Positions 26,901 through 36,283 are shown, counted from the first letter of the stretch. The stretch is 64,000 bases of DNA from Sphingobacteruim zhuxiongii (GCF_009557615.1 NZ_CP045652.1:4030001-4094000); one strand, 5' to 3'. The notes: generated by a model not told the origin, from the letters alone. Program-made: numbers and translations.

Positions 26901-27553
26901 GGTCTCCTCTCCTCACTAAGTTGTATCTTGCGAAGACGCGCAGATTCGACTTGCTTGCGATATCGATCGGTGGACATCATTTTCCAATCTCGGTAAAACC
27001 GGTTTGCGAGGTGATTAGATGATGCCATCTCTTGCAGCAAGCTTACAATTTCCTGTAATCGCTGTTGATCATTTAAAGCTCGCGGTCCATCCTTAGCGAG
27101 TAGCAAAAGCCGCTGCTGAAATTCTCGCGTCTGCAGCATCAGCCGCCGAGACATCGCAGCGATGTGCTCCACCTCCTTCCTAGTTAAGGTATGCTCTTGC
27201 CGTATTAATCGCTGCAAACTGTTTACATGTGTGAGTCGCTCTTTTTGGAGCCTCCTAAATTGCTCGAGCAAGGCTTGGGGTACAGCAGGCAACATGCCAG
27301 CGACCTCAGCATCGTAAAAATGCCTATGCAGGAACTGTTCCCCTTGTTTCCACTTTGCTAAACTCGCTAAGCCCGAGTTCATCAGCTCATACCCGGACTT
27401 GATGTACCGCTTATAAACTGTACTAGCGGCGATCTGCTCCAGCAAATATTTAGTTTGCGTGCGTTTTTGTTTAATCCATTCCGCGGTAGTCTGCGCACGC
27501 AAGCCCAGACTCAAGGCACAACAAACCATTGCTAAAAAGAGAGGTGTTTTCAT
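26897..27553 (-). CDS. TraI-like helical exported protein, copy 2
   Basis: A 218-residue exported helical protein with a signal peptide ending at LRAQ (about residue 21). It shares with its neighbours a YKRYIKSGYELMNSGLASLAKWKQGEQFLHRHFYDAEV-like block and a C-terminal long helix (about 165-215). More divergent than copy 3. It overlaps copy 3 by 4 bases, so the two are translationally coupled. Role by association: structural part of the conjugative apparatus. Confidence 0.7.
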   Translation of the reverse strand: MKTPLFLAMVCCALSLGLRAQTTAEWIKQKRTQTKYLLEQIAASTVYKRYIKSGYELMNSGLASLAKWKQGEQFLHRHFYDAEVAGMLPAVPQALLEQFRRLQKERLTHVNSLQRLIRQEHTLTRKEVEHIAAMSRRLMLQTREFQQRLLLLAKDGPRALNDQQRLQEIVSLLQEMASSNHLANRFYRDWKMMSTDRYRKQVESARLRKIQLSEERRP

Positions 27554-27564
27554 GGTATTGGAAT

Positions 27565-28242
27565 TTATTGCAGGTTATAAAGATTTTTTAACTGATTGAG
27601 CTCATGCTTTTGTTTCGCTCTATGGATACGCAGTAAGGCATTCTGGTTATTAAATTCTTTCATATCCAAATAGTGCTGTTGAATCTTAGCCTGAGCTTGT
27701 TGCATGAGGGTCAAACGCTCCGCATCGGACATTTGCGTACGCAAAGATTTGACGAGCAATGCTAGCAGTTCAAGATTTTCTAGGCAACTTTTGAGCATGC
27801 CCCGATACACACGCTGCATATGGTCCTTTTCTTGAATGCTGAACAAGGTGTCGGACTCCAAATTTCTCCAAGTCGTTTGGTATGCTGTAAGCATCGTTCG
27901 CTGCTGCTTCAGCAGCTCTGCTACTCGTCCATAAGAAGCTAAGATTGCTTTCACTTGTGTTAGCTCTTGGTAGTAATTTTCATACAGATCGCGCTGGCGC
28001 TGGGACCAATCGGCGATCTCCTGTAATCGGATCTTGGACAATAAATTTTCAATTTGCTTCCGCGCATTTTGCAACCAAATCGTCTGATTCTGGAGGCGCT
28101 GAATGCGTAAGTCGGCCGCTTTAATAACACGTTTTATGCCTGCCTTGATAATTTCAGCAATCGCCAGTTGACTATATCCTTGTGATGGGGTTATCAGGAA
28201 CAAAGAGCACGCAAGGAGTATTTTTAACAGGGTCCCTCTCAT
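27565..28242 (-). CDS. TraI-like helical exported protein, copy 1
   Basis: A 225-residue exported helical protein with a signal peptide (about 1-24). It has the family features LRIQRLQNQTIWLQNARKQIENLLSK (about 45-70), MSDAERLTLMQQAQAKIQQHY and NALLRIHRAKQKHELNQLKNLY at the C-terminus. First of three tandem paralogues after traG. Tandem copies suggest either duplication with specialisation or distinct subunits of one structure. Confidence 0.72.
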   Translation of the reverse strand: MRGTLLKILLACSLFLITPSQGYSQLAIAEIIKAGIKRVIKAADLRIQRLQNQTIWLQNARKQIENLLSKIRLQEIADWSQRQRDLYENYYQELTQVKAILASYGRVAELLKQQRTMLTAYQTTWRNLESDTLFSIQEKDHMQRVYRGMLKSCLENLELLALLVKSLRTQMSDAERLTLMQQAQAKIQQHYLDMKEFNNQNALLRIHRAKQKHELNQLKNLYNLQ

Positions 28243-28251
28243 AACATATGC

Positions 28252-30729
28252 TTAAAAGTTTATCTCTCTATTTCGTATGGCTTGCGCTAAAGCGCGAAGT
28301 CCACCATTGAAATCACCTCCAGATCGCTCTATGTATTCGGCCAGTAGAAGTTTTTCCTTTTGTTCTGTGGAAAACACCAAATACTCTTCTAAGGAAACTT
28401 CGGTGCGGTACACTTTACTAAGCTGTCCTCCCAAACTAATAAAGACTTCTTTGTATTTAAGTTTTGGATCATTCGAACGGTTTAGTGAGAGTACTTGTGC
28501 CTTCTCTTTCAGGGTCAGGCCGAGCAACTCTTGGATCTGATCGAACTTATTTTGATACTTACTCTGATCCAGAAGAATTTTACAATCACTGTTATTGATA
28601 ATTGCCTGTTTGACAATGGGCGAAGAGATGATGTCATCCACTTCTTGGGTCACCACAATGGCCTCTCCATAGAACTTTCGAACGGTTTTAAATAGATATT
28701 GAATGTAGCTGGCAAAGCCCTCCTTCATGAGCGCTTTCCAAGCCTCCTCAATCAAAATAACTTTACGTATCCCTTTCAGTTTTCTCATCTTAGAGATGAA
28801 GACCTCCATAATGATGATGGTAACCACAGGAAATAAAATCGGATGGTCTTTTATTTCATCCAATTCAAATACGATAAAACGTTGCTCTAGGAGATCCAGG
28901 TTTTCCTTGGCGTTCAACAAGTAGTCAAACTCACCTCCTTTATAATAGGGGCGCAAGACATAAAGCAAATTATCGATATCGAAGTTATTGACGGAGACCC
29001 CCTCGACTTGCAACTGCTGCAAGTAATCTTTGGCGAGATATTCGTAAAAGGTGTCAAAACACGCAAAACATTGAGGCTGCTGATCCAAGAAATGATAATA
29101 TCCTGTGATTGCATTGGATAGTGCAACATATTCGGAACGCCGATACTTTTCATCATCTTTTTTCCACAGCGCCAGCAGCAGGGCTTTTAGGCTTTCTTTT
29201 TTTTCGGTATCCAGGGTATCACCATCGTTTAGGAAGAAGGGATTGAATTGCAGCGGTTTCCGTTCATTATAGGTGAAATAATACCCACAAAGCATATCGC
29301 AGAGTCCCTTATAGCTATGCCCCACATCAACCAGTACCAAGTGACTCCCTTGTTGGTAATACGTGCGTAGCATGTGATTAGTAAAAAATGATTTTCCACT
29401 TCCTGATGGGCCCAAAATAAATTTATTTCGATTGGAACAAATTCCCAATCTCATGGGCTCATCCGAGATATCTACATGCAATGGGCGACCATTCAGCCGA
29501 TCTCCTAAGCGGATTCCCACTGGGCTTGTCGAGGTTTTGTAGGCGGTTTCTAAATTCAGAAAGCAGGCAGCCTGCTGAATGAAGGTGTCGAACAAGTCAT
29601 TCACAGGTAGGTCAGACGCGTTGCCAGGTATGCCTGCCCAAAATAGCTGCGGCGCTCCAACGGTTTCTAGTTTGCTGAGGGCATCCATTTGCGCAAGTGC
29701 GGATGAAACTTGGTTCTTCAACTCAAATAATTTATCTTTTCGGCTTTCCCAGACCATTAAGTTAAAGTGGGCTCTGATTGGTTGATGCTTTTGACTTAAC
29801 GCTTCATTCAGAAAGTCGTTTGTCGCATCGCGAGCAAGCAAGTTCTGCCGGGAGTATGCCGCGAGCGATTGTAAGCGCAGGCGCTTGCGTTCGAACTTCT
29901 GGATCGTGTTCACCGGGTCTTCAATAACGATATATTGATTGTAGATGTGATTGCAGTTGAGTAGCTGCCCAATACAAGAAACGAATCCAACACCAAGCTT
30001 CGTACGGTCCGTTGAATAGCGTTCGTAGTTTATACGGCTGCCACAAAGCCTTGGCAGGACATCGGTATCTGCTAGACTATAGATTTGACAGTGTTGATCC
30101 CCTACGCGCAAACCCTCCGAGAATGTAATATCTTGAACTTGAGCTTGCTGTTGATTAAAGGAAAGACAGCAATAGGATTCCAGCAGGCCTTTATGCTGGC
30201 TACTACTGAGGATCTCACTGCGCTGCAGGCCTCGACACTTCACTAGGCCACTATCGATTAGGATCTGCTGAAATTGCAAAGCAATACCTTGGAATTCTGC
30301 TAATGCTGAACCATCCACTAGCTGCGGTTGCAAAAAACGTCCGGTTATCAAACTGCTAGTCAAGGAGCTCACCTGTTTCTGCCGTTTTTGGCGTTTGGTT
30401 AACATGAGGAAACATCGGTGCCCGAGGTATGCTCTTTCGTGGAAGTAACGTTCACTGCAGCGATCCAGCGTACTCTGGTGCGCGGCATCAAAATCGCCTT
30501 GGTATTGTTCTTGGGTAAAGCAGTCCTGTTTGTGCAAAATGCTGTTGGCGGGTAGTAATCGAATCGCTTTGATCCAAGTTTGATGGAATGTTTCGTATTC
30601 CAGATCGGAAAGCGTAAAAATCTCAGGAAGATCGAGTTCAAAAACGAAAGTAAGGTCTCCAGCGCGACTAAGGATGCAGTCGTTTTGTACATCCATAATT
30701 GGAAATTTCTCCTGTAAGCTATTGTGCAT
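28252..30729 (-). CDS. traG: TraG-family conjugation ATPase (VirB4-like)
   Basis: About 825 residues from the ATG at 30729, the usual start region (HNSLQEKFPIMDVQNDCIL); an upstream in-frame ATG at 30849 would lie inside the traF gene. It has an N-terminal CagE/VirB4 domain and a C-terminal ATPase with Walker A GPSGSGKSF, Walker B-like VILIEEAWKAL and a QEVDDI region. It powers assembly of the conjugation machine at the inner membrane. It overlaps the end of traF by 11 bases. Length is typical of the family. Confidence 0.95.
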   Translation of the reverse strand: MHNSLQEKFPIMDVQNDCILSRAGDLTFVFELDLPEIFTLSDLEYETFHQTWIKAIRLLPANSILHKQDCFTQEQYQGDFDAAHQSTLDRCSERYFHERAYLGHRCFLMLTKRQKRQKQVSSLTSSLITGRFLQPQLVDGSALAEFQGIALQFQQILIDSGLVKCRGLQRSEILSSSQHKGLLESYCCLSFNQQQAQVQDITFSEGLRVGDQHCQIYSLADTDVLPRLCGSRINYERYSTDRTKLGVGFVSCIGQLLNCNHIYNQYIVIEDPVNTIQKFERKRLRLQSLAAYSRQNLLARDATNDFLNEALSQKHQPIRAHFNLMVWESRKDKLFELKNQVSSALAQMDALSKLETVGAPQLFWAGIPGNASDLPVNDLFDTFIQQAACFLNLETAYKTSTSPVGIRLGDRLNGRPLHVDISDEPMRLGICSNRNKFILGPSGSGKSFFTNHMLRTYYQQGSHLVLVDVGHSYKGLCDMLCGYYFTYNERKPLQFNPFFLNDGDTLDTEKKESLKALLLALWKKDDEKYRRSEYVALSNAITGYYHFLDQQPQCFACFDTFYEYLAKDYLQQLQVEGVSVNNFDIDNLLYVLRPYYKGGEFDYLLNAKENLDLLEQRFIVFELDEIKDHPILFPVVTIIIMEVFISKMRKLKGIRKVILIEEAWKALMKEGFASYIQYLFKTVRKFYGEAIVVTQEVDDIISSPIVKQAIINNSDCKILLDQSKYQNKFDQIQELLGLTLKEKAQVLSLNRSNDPKLKYKEVFISLGGQLSKVYRTEVSLEEYLVFSTEQKEKLLLAEYIERSGGDFNGGLRALAQAIRNREINF

Positions 30730-31072
30730 AAGTCCACTCTTTGGGTTTAAAATATCTATCTGGATGCATAAAAATTCCTCGGGAATTATTGCGTATACTA
30801 TGGGGTATCTTTCTTGCGGCGACGGCTTTGAGCAGTCCAAATCGTCCATATCGACGGCTCATCTGGTGGAGCTTTCCAATCAAAAACGAGCCTACGGACA
30901 TCGCTAAAATCAGGCATATGTAGGGCGAGAATCCGATAAAGAACAAACTAGCACAAAGCAGCATCAAAAGCACCAACCCTATGGCAAGGTAGCTTACATA
31001 CTGTGCTTGAAACCCCTTGAAATATAACGGTTGGTTGATACCTTTATTGATGTAATAGATTGTAGCTGCCAT
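30719..31072 (-). CDS. traF: DUF4133 conjugation protein TraF (VirB3-like)
   Basis: A 117-residue protein starting MAATIYYINKGINQPLYFKG, a characteristic N-terminus of the Bacteroidota TraF/DUF4133 family. Two closely spaced membrane helices follow (about 25-68), then a basic cytoplasmic tail (RRYGRFGLLKAVAARKIP). By size, topology and position directly before the VirB4-like ATPase, it corresponds to VirB3. Confidence 0.92.
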   Translation of the reverse strand: MAATIYYINKGINQPLYFKGFQAQYVSYLAIGLVLLMLLCASLFFIGFSPYICLILAMSVGSFLIGKLHQMSRRYGRFGLLKAVAARKIPHSIRNNSRGIFMHPDRYFKPKEWTYAQ

Positions 31073-31084
31073 TGTTGAGCATGA

Positions 31085-31435
31085 TTAAACACCAAAAAAT
31101 GATTTGATCACGGTGGCAACAATCACTAGAAAGACACAACTTCCAAACCACGCTGCGGCAACTTTACCTGTGTCGGGATCACCATTATTCCACTTTTGAA
31201 AAACTTTAACAGCCCCGATGAGCCCCAATAGGGCGCCCACAGCATACATCAACTTTGTCCCTTGCTCGAAATAGCTTCTTACTTGCTCGTTGGCTGCGCT
31301 AATACCGGCATTTCCATCTTGTGCCCAGGCCGGATACTGGATCATAAGGGTGATCATTAGAAACAACAGATGGAAGGTTAGGCTGGACCAGTTAAATTTT
31401 AAGGCCAAAAATTTAATTTCACTTGTTTTTTTCAT
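31085..31435 (-). CDS. traE: DUF4134 conjugation protein TraE (VirB2-like)
   Basis: About 116 residues from the ATG at 31435 (frame open to 31489). It has a signal segment (LTFHLLFLMITLMIQYPAWAQ) followed by the DUF4134 core GNAGISAANEQVRSYFEQGTKLMYAVGALLGLIGAVKVFQKWNNGDPDTGK, and a second membrane helix at the end. The layout resembles VirB2-type pilins (cleaved signal plus two helices). First recognised core gene of the minus-strand tra operon, 12 bases before traF. Confidence 0.92.
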   Translation of the reverse strand: MKKTSEIKFLALKFNWSSLTFHLLFLMITLMIQYPAWAQDGNAGISAANEQVRSYFEQGTKLMYAVGALLGLIGAVKVFQKWNNGDPDTGKVAAAWFGSCVFLVIVATVIKSFFGV

Positions 31436-31547
31436 ATTGCATGGGATATTAGGTTTACATTTAGCGCTTGCCATCGCCACCGACTCCAATACAAGAGAAA
31501 GGAAGACGAAGTCCGTCAGAGGGAGGGGGCGAGGGCTTCTGCGCTTT

Positions 31548-31973
31548 TTATTTTGGATTCATGCGCCATGCGGTCCCCTGGGGAACTTCTATAGCAAAGC
31601 GCTCGATTGATTTTTCGATTAACTCCATCAGCTCCTCTTTTCCGCTGTTTTCCAACAATTGAGGATATTGTTGCATCAAACCATTCAATACCTCCTTGAA
31701 TTCAAGGCCATCGATCCGCTGCCCGCTATAGGGTTCCAGATAATATTGCAGTTGTTGCATAAATTCTTGCAGAAGTGTTGAATCCGATTCATTGGTTTTT
31801 AAGGCATCAAGATCCGTTCCTGGCGTCTCCAGCATAGGCATTTGATGCGGGAGATCGTATAATGGTTTCTTAACTGCGCGGCGATAGGACATCGCCCAAA
31901 GTGTCAGGTAATACAGGATGAGCAAAATAGCAATGAAGACAAAAAACTCGTTCCAGGAAATGTAATTCAACAT
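31548..31973 (-). CDS. Small membrane protein heading the tra operon
   Basis: About 141 residues from the ATG at 31973, which begins a membrane helix (WNEFFVFIAILLILYYLTLWAM); the frame is open to 32027. A long polar cytoplasmic part follows, containing a helical block (FMQQLQYYLEPYSGQRIDGLEFKEVLNGLMQQYPQLL). Not recognised by name, but small proteins of this topology precede traE in related elements. 112 bases separate it from traE. Confidence 0.65.
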   Translation of the reverse strand: MLNYISWNEFFVFIAILLILYYLTLWAMSYRRAVKKPLYDLPHQMPMLETPGTDLDALKTNESDSTLLQEFMQQLQYYLEPYSGQRIDGLEFKEVLNGLMQQYPQLLENSGKEELMELIEKSIERFAIEVPQGTAWRMNPK

Positions 31974-32058
31974 ATATCTTATCATTAGGTTTAACTGTAA
32001 GTGCAGCTTTAAACATTCAGCTCCCACTCAGCAAAGCATATTTGGGCTTTTGTTGAAT

Positions 32059-32089
32059 CAAAGTAACTCGAATTAAAAATACACGACAA
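32059..32089 (-). promoter_or_regulatory. Possible promoter of the tra operon
   Basis: On the minus strand, TTG (32087-32089) and TTACTTTG (32059-32066) are 20 bases apart. This resembles the Bacteroidota -33 TTG / -7 TAnnTTTG promoter with one mismatch, 86 bases upstream of the first tra gene. By-eye match only. Confidence 0.3.
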
Positions 32090-32160
32090 GTACAAAATGG
32101 CGGTGTACCCTAACTTGTACCTCTAACTAAGGCTAGGCAATAGTCTAAGAAGTCCTCGGC

Positions 32161-33354
32161 TCAATAATTCTGTATTTTAGCAATCATCGCTTCTAAGCGC
32201 TCGATTACCAGCTGCTTGTCACGTGCTTCCGGATCATATGACTTTACACGCATAGAGGATGGGGAAAGTTCGTTGCGAAATGGAGTTGATAGAAAAGGTA
32301 CGATAATCTTATAGACTTGATTTAAAGAGCGCGCATCAACAAGTTTGACCTCATCAATCGCCCGAAAGATCAAGGCTAATTGGTCGCAGCTCAAATTGCA
32401 TCTGAGCCGAACGGGTTCTCGCTGGCTAGGGATAACTTGGGGCCTCGACTGTTCAGCTGTTGCCTGCAGGGGACTTAATTGAGTTTGTAGCTTTTGATTT
32501 AAGAACGTTATTTCGGCTTGAAACCAACTATTAATAAATCGATCCAAGGATTGGTAACTAGGATTTAATGAAATACCGGGCTTTCGATGAAACTGGTTAA
32601 AAGTACGCTGAAGGTTTAAAAAAGTCTCCAATTGTGCTTTGGTATCCCCCATTTCCAGCGTCATTTTTTGCAAGCGCTGGGTCATAATGCTCATAGCCGC
32701 TTTGGAATTAAAATTCAAATAAATCAGCAAACACTCCATGGCAGAAAAAGTAGCATGCTGCATCGTCCAATTCCAATTTTTCAGCGAGCGTAGCAGTAGA
32801 AAGTAGTAATTCAAAGAGGCTTTATTGATGTGGAAATGTAGCTGCTGATTCTTTATAATTCGGCAGCAATGTTTTATCAATTCATCGGCAAGTGGTCCTG
32901 GTGGCAGCGTTTGTTTTATTTCGGAAAACTGCAGTGCGATCTGCTTTATCTGCTTCTTTGCATAGATCTTGGAGATGGAGTTGCGACTTCCTAAAAGACT
33001 GCCAAAGCGCTTTTCAAAATAGATACAAATATCCTCGAGTATATCGATGATTTCATCTATTGTAGGTGCTAGACAGACATACCAGTCCGGTGCGGAACTC
33101 ACTTTCTGATCGATCTGTTCCATTAGCGTTAGTGTTTCTTGGTAATGTTGTGATAAAAATATCTGGAGGTCTCGCTTTCGCCCCTTGGCGATGACGGTCG
33201 TTTTCACGATGAATTGAAATTGTAGAAATTCTTGACGAAGAATGTCACGCGAGGGGATTCCCTGAAATTCATGGCATTCATCGGGGAGAAGTTTGAGCAA
33301 TTGTTGGATGAGTGTATCGAAGTAGTAGAGCGCATATTTTTTTTTCATTTTCAT
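32161..33354 (-). CDS. rteC: RteC-like regulator of conjugative element
   Basis: A 397-residue protein, mostly helical, no signal peptide. The C-terminus (LSCDQLALIFRAIDEVKLVDARSLNQVYKIIVPFLST, then LSPSSMRVKSYDPEARDKQLVIERLEAMI) is the block shared by RteC-domain proteins of Bacteroidota ICEs. In CTnDOT, RteC activates excision genes under control of the RteA/RteB two-component system. Here a LytTR/LytS-type pair lies immediately upstream instead. Longer than CTnDOT RteC, with an extended N-terminal half. Confidence 0.8.
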   Translation of the reverse strand: MKMKKKYALYYFDTLIQQLLKLLPDECHEFQGIPSRDILRQEFLQFQFIVKTTVIAKGRKRDLQIFLSQHYQETLTLMEQIDQKVSSAPDWYVCLAPTIDEIIDILEDICIYFEKRFGSLLGSRNSISKIYAKKQIKQIALQFSEIKQTLPPGPLADELIKHCCRIIKNQQLHFHINKASLNYYFLLLRSLKNWNWTMQHATFSAMECLLIYLNFNSKAAMSIMTQRLQKMTLEMGDTKAQLETFLNLQRTFNQFHRKPGISLNPSYQSLDRFINSWFQAEITFLNQKLQTQLSPLQATAEQSRPQVIPSQREPVRLRCNLSCDQLALIFRAIDEVKLVDARSLNQVYKIIVPFLSTPFRNELSPSSMRVKSYDPEARDKQLVIERLEAMIAKIQNY

Positions 33355-33410
33355 AGGCAGGACATTGGATAGTTCGTTTATAACACTAAGTTTCAGGCAT
33401 AGAAAGCCTA

Positions 33411-33431
33411 TAACTCGTCAAAAAACGAGTT
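33411..33431. terminator. Hairpin after the LytTR regulator gene
   Basis: The inverted repeat AACTCGT (33412-33418) / ACGAGTT (33425-33431) with an A-rich loop lies 29 bases beyond the response-regulator stop codon. No T tract follows on the minus strand, so it is only a weak terminator candidate. Confidence 0.35.
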
Positions 33432-33459
33432 GTAAGTGATCGAGTTTAATAAAGAATTA

Positions 33460-34206
33460 TTAGATTTTGTTAATTTCTAAAAAATCGCGCAGTTCCGGAT
33501 ATTTATAAAGTTTACCCGACCAGATCGGCTCTTTCACGTGATTCAGCCGGATTGATTGATCGATGTAAGAGTGAAAGTAATTGATATTAAATACGGTCGA
33601 TTGGGCGCATCGAATAAAATACTTCATGGGTAATGAATCAATTATTTCTCTAAAGCTTTTGCGACTGATTGCGGGATCCAGACCGTCGTTTTGATAGATC
33701 AGGACAAATCGATCTACCTTTCGTATATAGATGATATCTTTGAAATGCACCATCACGCGCATGTTACGTCGATCGCCAGCTACTTGGAAGAAGTTATAAC
33801 AATGGTCAAGTGAGTCTAAGTTGGTCAGCTCGGGATGGTTCAAAAGCAGATTTTCGTTCAATCGCTGCACACTCCATTTCAACCGCGTTTGCGAAACGGG
33901 TTTGAGCAAAAAATCTATGACGTTACGTTCGAAGCCAGGATCCTCGAATTGAGCAAATGCAGAAAAAATAATCACCTTACAGTGTTTGCGCGGCATGGAG
34001 TTCATGAAAGAAAATCCAGTCATCTTTCCAAGCTCCATATCCAGAAAAACAAGATCGATAGGGTTTACGCGCAAAAAGGTAAGCGCCTTAATTGGGTCGG
34101 TGAAGGTTTTCAGCACTTTTACTGATTCGATTTCATGCATTTTCTCCGTGAGCGCATCAATGCTGCTCTGCTGATCATCGACAATTATAGCTAACCATTG
34201 TTTCAT
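33460..34206 (-). CDS. LytTR-family response regulator
   Basis: A 248-residue regulator. The receiver domain (about 4-120) has D10/D11, phospho-acceptor D56 (LVFLDMEL) and K102 (FLLKPVS). The C-terminal LytTR DNA-binding domain (about 150-245) has VHFKDIIYIRKVDRFVLIY, KSFREIIDSLP and FIRCAQSTVFNINYF. Its partner kinase is the next gene upstream, 17 bases away. In the element it occupies the place where RteA/RteB would be expected, upstream of rteC. Confidence 0.92.
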   Translation of the reverse strand: MKQWLAIIVDDQQSSIDALTEKMHEIESVKVLKTFTDPIKALTFLRVNPIDLVFLDMELGKMTGFSFMNSMPRKHCKVIIFSAFAQFEDPGFERNVIDFLLKPVSQTRLKWSVQRLNENLLLNHPELTNLDSLDHCYNFFQVAGDRRNMRVMVHFKDIIYIRKVDRFVLIYQNDGLDPAISRKSFREIIDSLPMKYFIRCAQSTVFNINYFHSYIDQSIRLNHVKEPIWSGKLYKYPELRDFLEINKI

Positions 34207-34223
34207 TTTATATCTTTGTTTTA

Positions 34224-35261
34224 TTAATCAATACCTACCTTTAAATGCACCCGATAGCCCTTATTTGAGGGACCATATTCCAAAGAAAAATCACTACCAA
34301 AAACAAAGGCTAGGCGTTCTTGCAAGTTTTTCAGACCAACTCCGTGCCCTAAATAGCCTAAATGGAGACGAGGTATTGGATTTTCAATATCGATCAGGTA
34401 GTAACCTTTGTGTACGTGGATTTGAATTTGTACTGCATGATGCTCATCAAAAAGATCGCCGTGTTTATGAATATTCATGCATAGCGTGATTAAACTGGTA
34501 GGCGGTATTAACACGGCATCTAAATTACCCTGCAAATCCCACGATAGATTAAATGGGTGCAGATGTAGGTCTTGTTGAATACGCAAATAGCGTTTGCACA
34601 TTTCCACTTCTTTGGAAAGTAAAATTGTCCGTGGCGCGCCGGGCGAGCAGCTTAACATAAAAAAATGAATCAATGCGTACATCTCGTCAATCTGCTGGGT
34701 TAAATTCAGATCTCGATTTCTTAATTGCATAGACCAAGATTGAAATACGTTCACTAATAGATGCGGCGGAACCTGCTGCGAGAGGTTATTATACGCCAAA
34801 GATTTGCGTAGTGTTTGTTCTTTTAGTAGCGCCTGCAAGTGCCCGACCGTATCTTTGGCCGCCATAAGCCTCCTATTATACTGATAGCCAAGTATGGCCA
34901 GAAAGCTGAAATGGCCAATCAGGACCAAATAAGTCTGGAGGAATTTTCGAATATCAAAATCATCCCTATACATCAAATACTCGCCATAGAGCAAACTCAT
35001 CCCCAGCCAATTGCAGGTAATTGCATAGAGTACCCCTGCCGTTGTGCCATACACCACAACAATTAGAAAGAAGGCAAGAACGTATTTTTTGCACGCGAAA
35101 TAACGTTTTAAGATGTGGGAAAGGGCATAAAATATCAGCATAAACAGTGGAATAGACAAAACGACCGTCATGATGCTAAGCTTCGGATTTCCCAACTTAT
35201 TTAGTAAATAAAAATAGATTGTATAACCTATCCAAAATAGAATATGTGCTCTGGGTTTCAT
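34224..35261 (-). CDS. LytS-like sensor histidine kinase
   Basis: A 345-residue kinase: four membrane helices (about 7-128), then a short coiled linker and a His_kinase domain with the likely phospho-acceptor H167 (QVPPHLLVNVF, the family's N-P-H-F-L-F-N motif in a drifted form). A degenerate ATPase N box (LITLCMNIHKHG) and a G box (GHGVGLKNLQERL) follow. It should phosphorylate the LytTR regulator downstream. No extracytoplasmic sensor domain is visible, so sensing is probably within the membrane. Confidence 0.88.
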   Translation of the reverse strand: MKPRAHILFWIGYTIYFYLLNKLGNPKLSIMTVVLSIPLFMLIFYALSHILKRYFACKKYVLAFFLIVVVYGTTAGVLYAITCNWLGMSLLYGEYLMYRDDFDIRKFLQTYLVLIGHFSFLAILGYQYNRRLMAAKDTVGHLQALLKEQTLRKSLAYNNLSQQVPPHLLVNVFQSWSMQLRNRDLNLTQQIDEMYALIHFFMLSCSPGAPRTILLSKEVEMCKRYLRIQQDLHLHPFNLSWDLQGNLDAVLIPPTSLITLCMNIHKHGDLFDEHHAVQIQIHVHKGYYLIDIENPIPRLHLGYLGHGVGLKNLQERLAFVFGSDFSLEYGPSNKGYRVHLKVGID

Positions 35262-35338
35262 CGGCGAAAATACAAGAACGAAAAATAATAAATTCCCTAT
35301 TAGTTAACTATATGTTTTATTAGTGTTAAATGTAGCTA

Positions 35339-36283
35339 TTAGATATTTATTACGAAAATATTCTGCAATAATTCTTCATATTGTTTTGCGGACAGATGGT
35401 GCTCCCGATAGGTGTATTTATCAAGCATCCTGCCACCGTGTTCGGTAGATATCGGTAGAATCCGGCGAGCCGGTGGCCAGTTTGCGAACGATGATGTCGG
35501 CCGCGAGTAACGATGCAGGTATAGCCAAATCTCCCAAAGTTCAGGATTTTTCTTCAGATAGACTTCGAAATGATAGAATAGACTTACCAGCAAGTCTTGC
35601 TCGCTGCTGCCACCGATAGCATGTATAAGGAGTGAACCTTCAGCCCGAGGGTCTGCGGTATGATCTAACATCAGCATGACTGGTGTCCTTAATATTTTTG
35701 CTAGACGGAGGTAACCCGTACGAACCCCTAGCTGAGCTTGGTGCAGTTTAACCTGATCTAACGCTGCATCAACGGTCTGCTTGGCTCCCTTAAAACCGTC
35801 GGCGAAAACTAAAATATGAAAACCTTTTTCGACCAGCTGCTTAAGTCTAAAAAACAGTTTAGAATCCTCGGCCGCTAGTAAATATAGACGCCCTTTGATT
35901 GGTAACTCTTTAACAAATTTTGAATAATACTGTTGATAGGATTGCAGCACCGCTGTGGATAGTATAAGGCAAATTGAGCATCCGAGGATTAATAACCTCA
36001 AAGGAACAAATTGATAGACCCCGAAATGGAAACTAACCCACATTCGAGGTTTCGACCAATAGTCTTCGGGACCGACATGCTGCCATGCTTTCCAGCCCAA
36101 GGGGATCTCTGGACTCACTCGAGCTCGCTTTTGCGCATATTTTTCCACAGCATCAAAATCGTCAAGATCCTGCTCTGCAGGCCTATAGCCAAGTATATGT
36201 TGAAAGCTTGCGGAACTATAAGCAAAAGATGTCCATCGTGGGATGCTCATTTCCATATAAGCATCTTTTAAAGAGTTTGTCAT
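35339..36283 (-). CDS. Putative lysophospholipid-acyltransferase-like protein (LPLAT/HtrB-like)
   Basis: A 314-residue protein not firmly recognised. It shows a pattern like HtrB/LpxL acyltransferases: an HFG motif at residues 86-88 (FHFGVYQ), FADGFKG at 160-166, and GVRTGYLRLAKILRTPVM at 186-203. These correspond to the H-x-G, P/A-DG and G-x-x-x-A-P blocks of that family. A hydrophobic segment (PLRLLILGCSICLILS) lies between the first two. The usual catalytic H-x4-D/E is not complete, so activity is uncertain. It sits in ICE cargo after a small ORF on the same strand. It could acylate a lipid or a peptide; the substrate is unknown. Confidence 0.5.
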   Translation of the reverse strand: MTNSLKDAYMEMSIPRWTSFAYSSASFQHILGYRPAEQDLDDFDAVEKYAQKRARVSPEIPLGWKAWQHVGPEDYWSKPRMWVSFHFGVYQFVPLRLLILGCSICLILSTAVLQSYQQYYSKFVKELPIKGRLYLLAAEDSKLFFRLKQLVEKGFHILVFADGFKGAKQTVDAALDQVKLHQAQLGVRTGYLRLAKILRTPVMLMLDHTADPRAEGSLLIHAIGGSSEQDLLVSLFYHFEVYLKKNPELWEIWLYLHRYSRPTSSFANWPPARRILPISTEHGGRMLDKYTYREHHLSAKQYEELLQNIFVINI

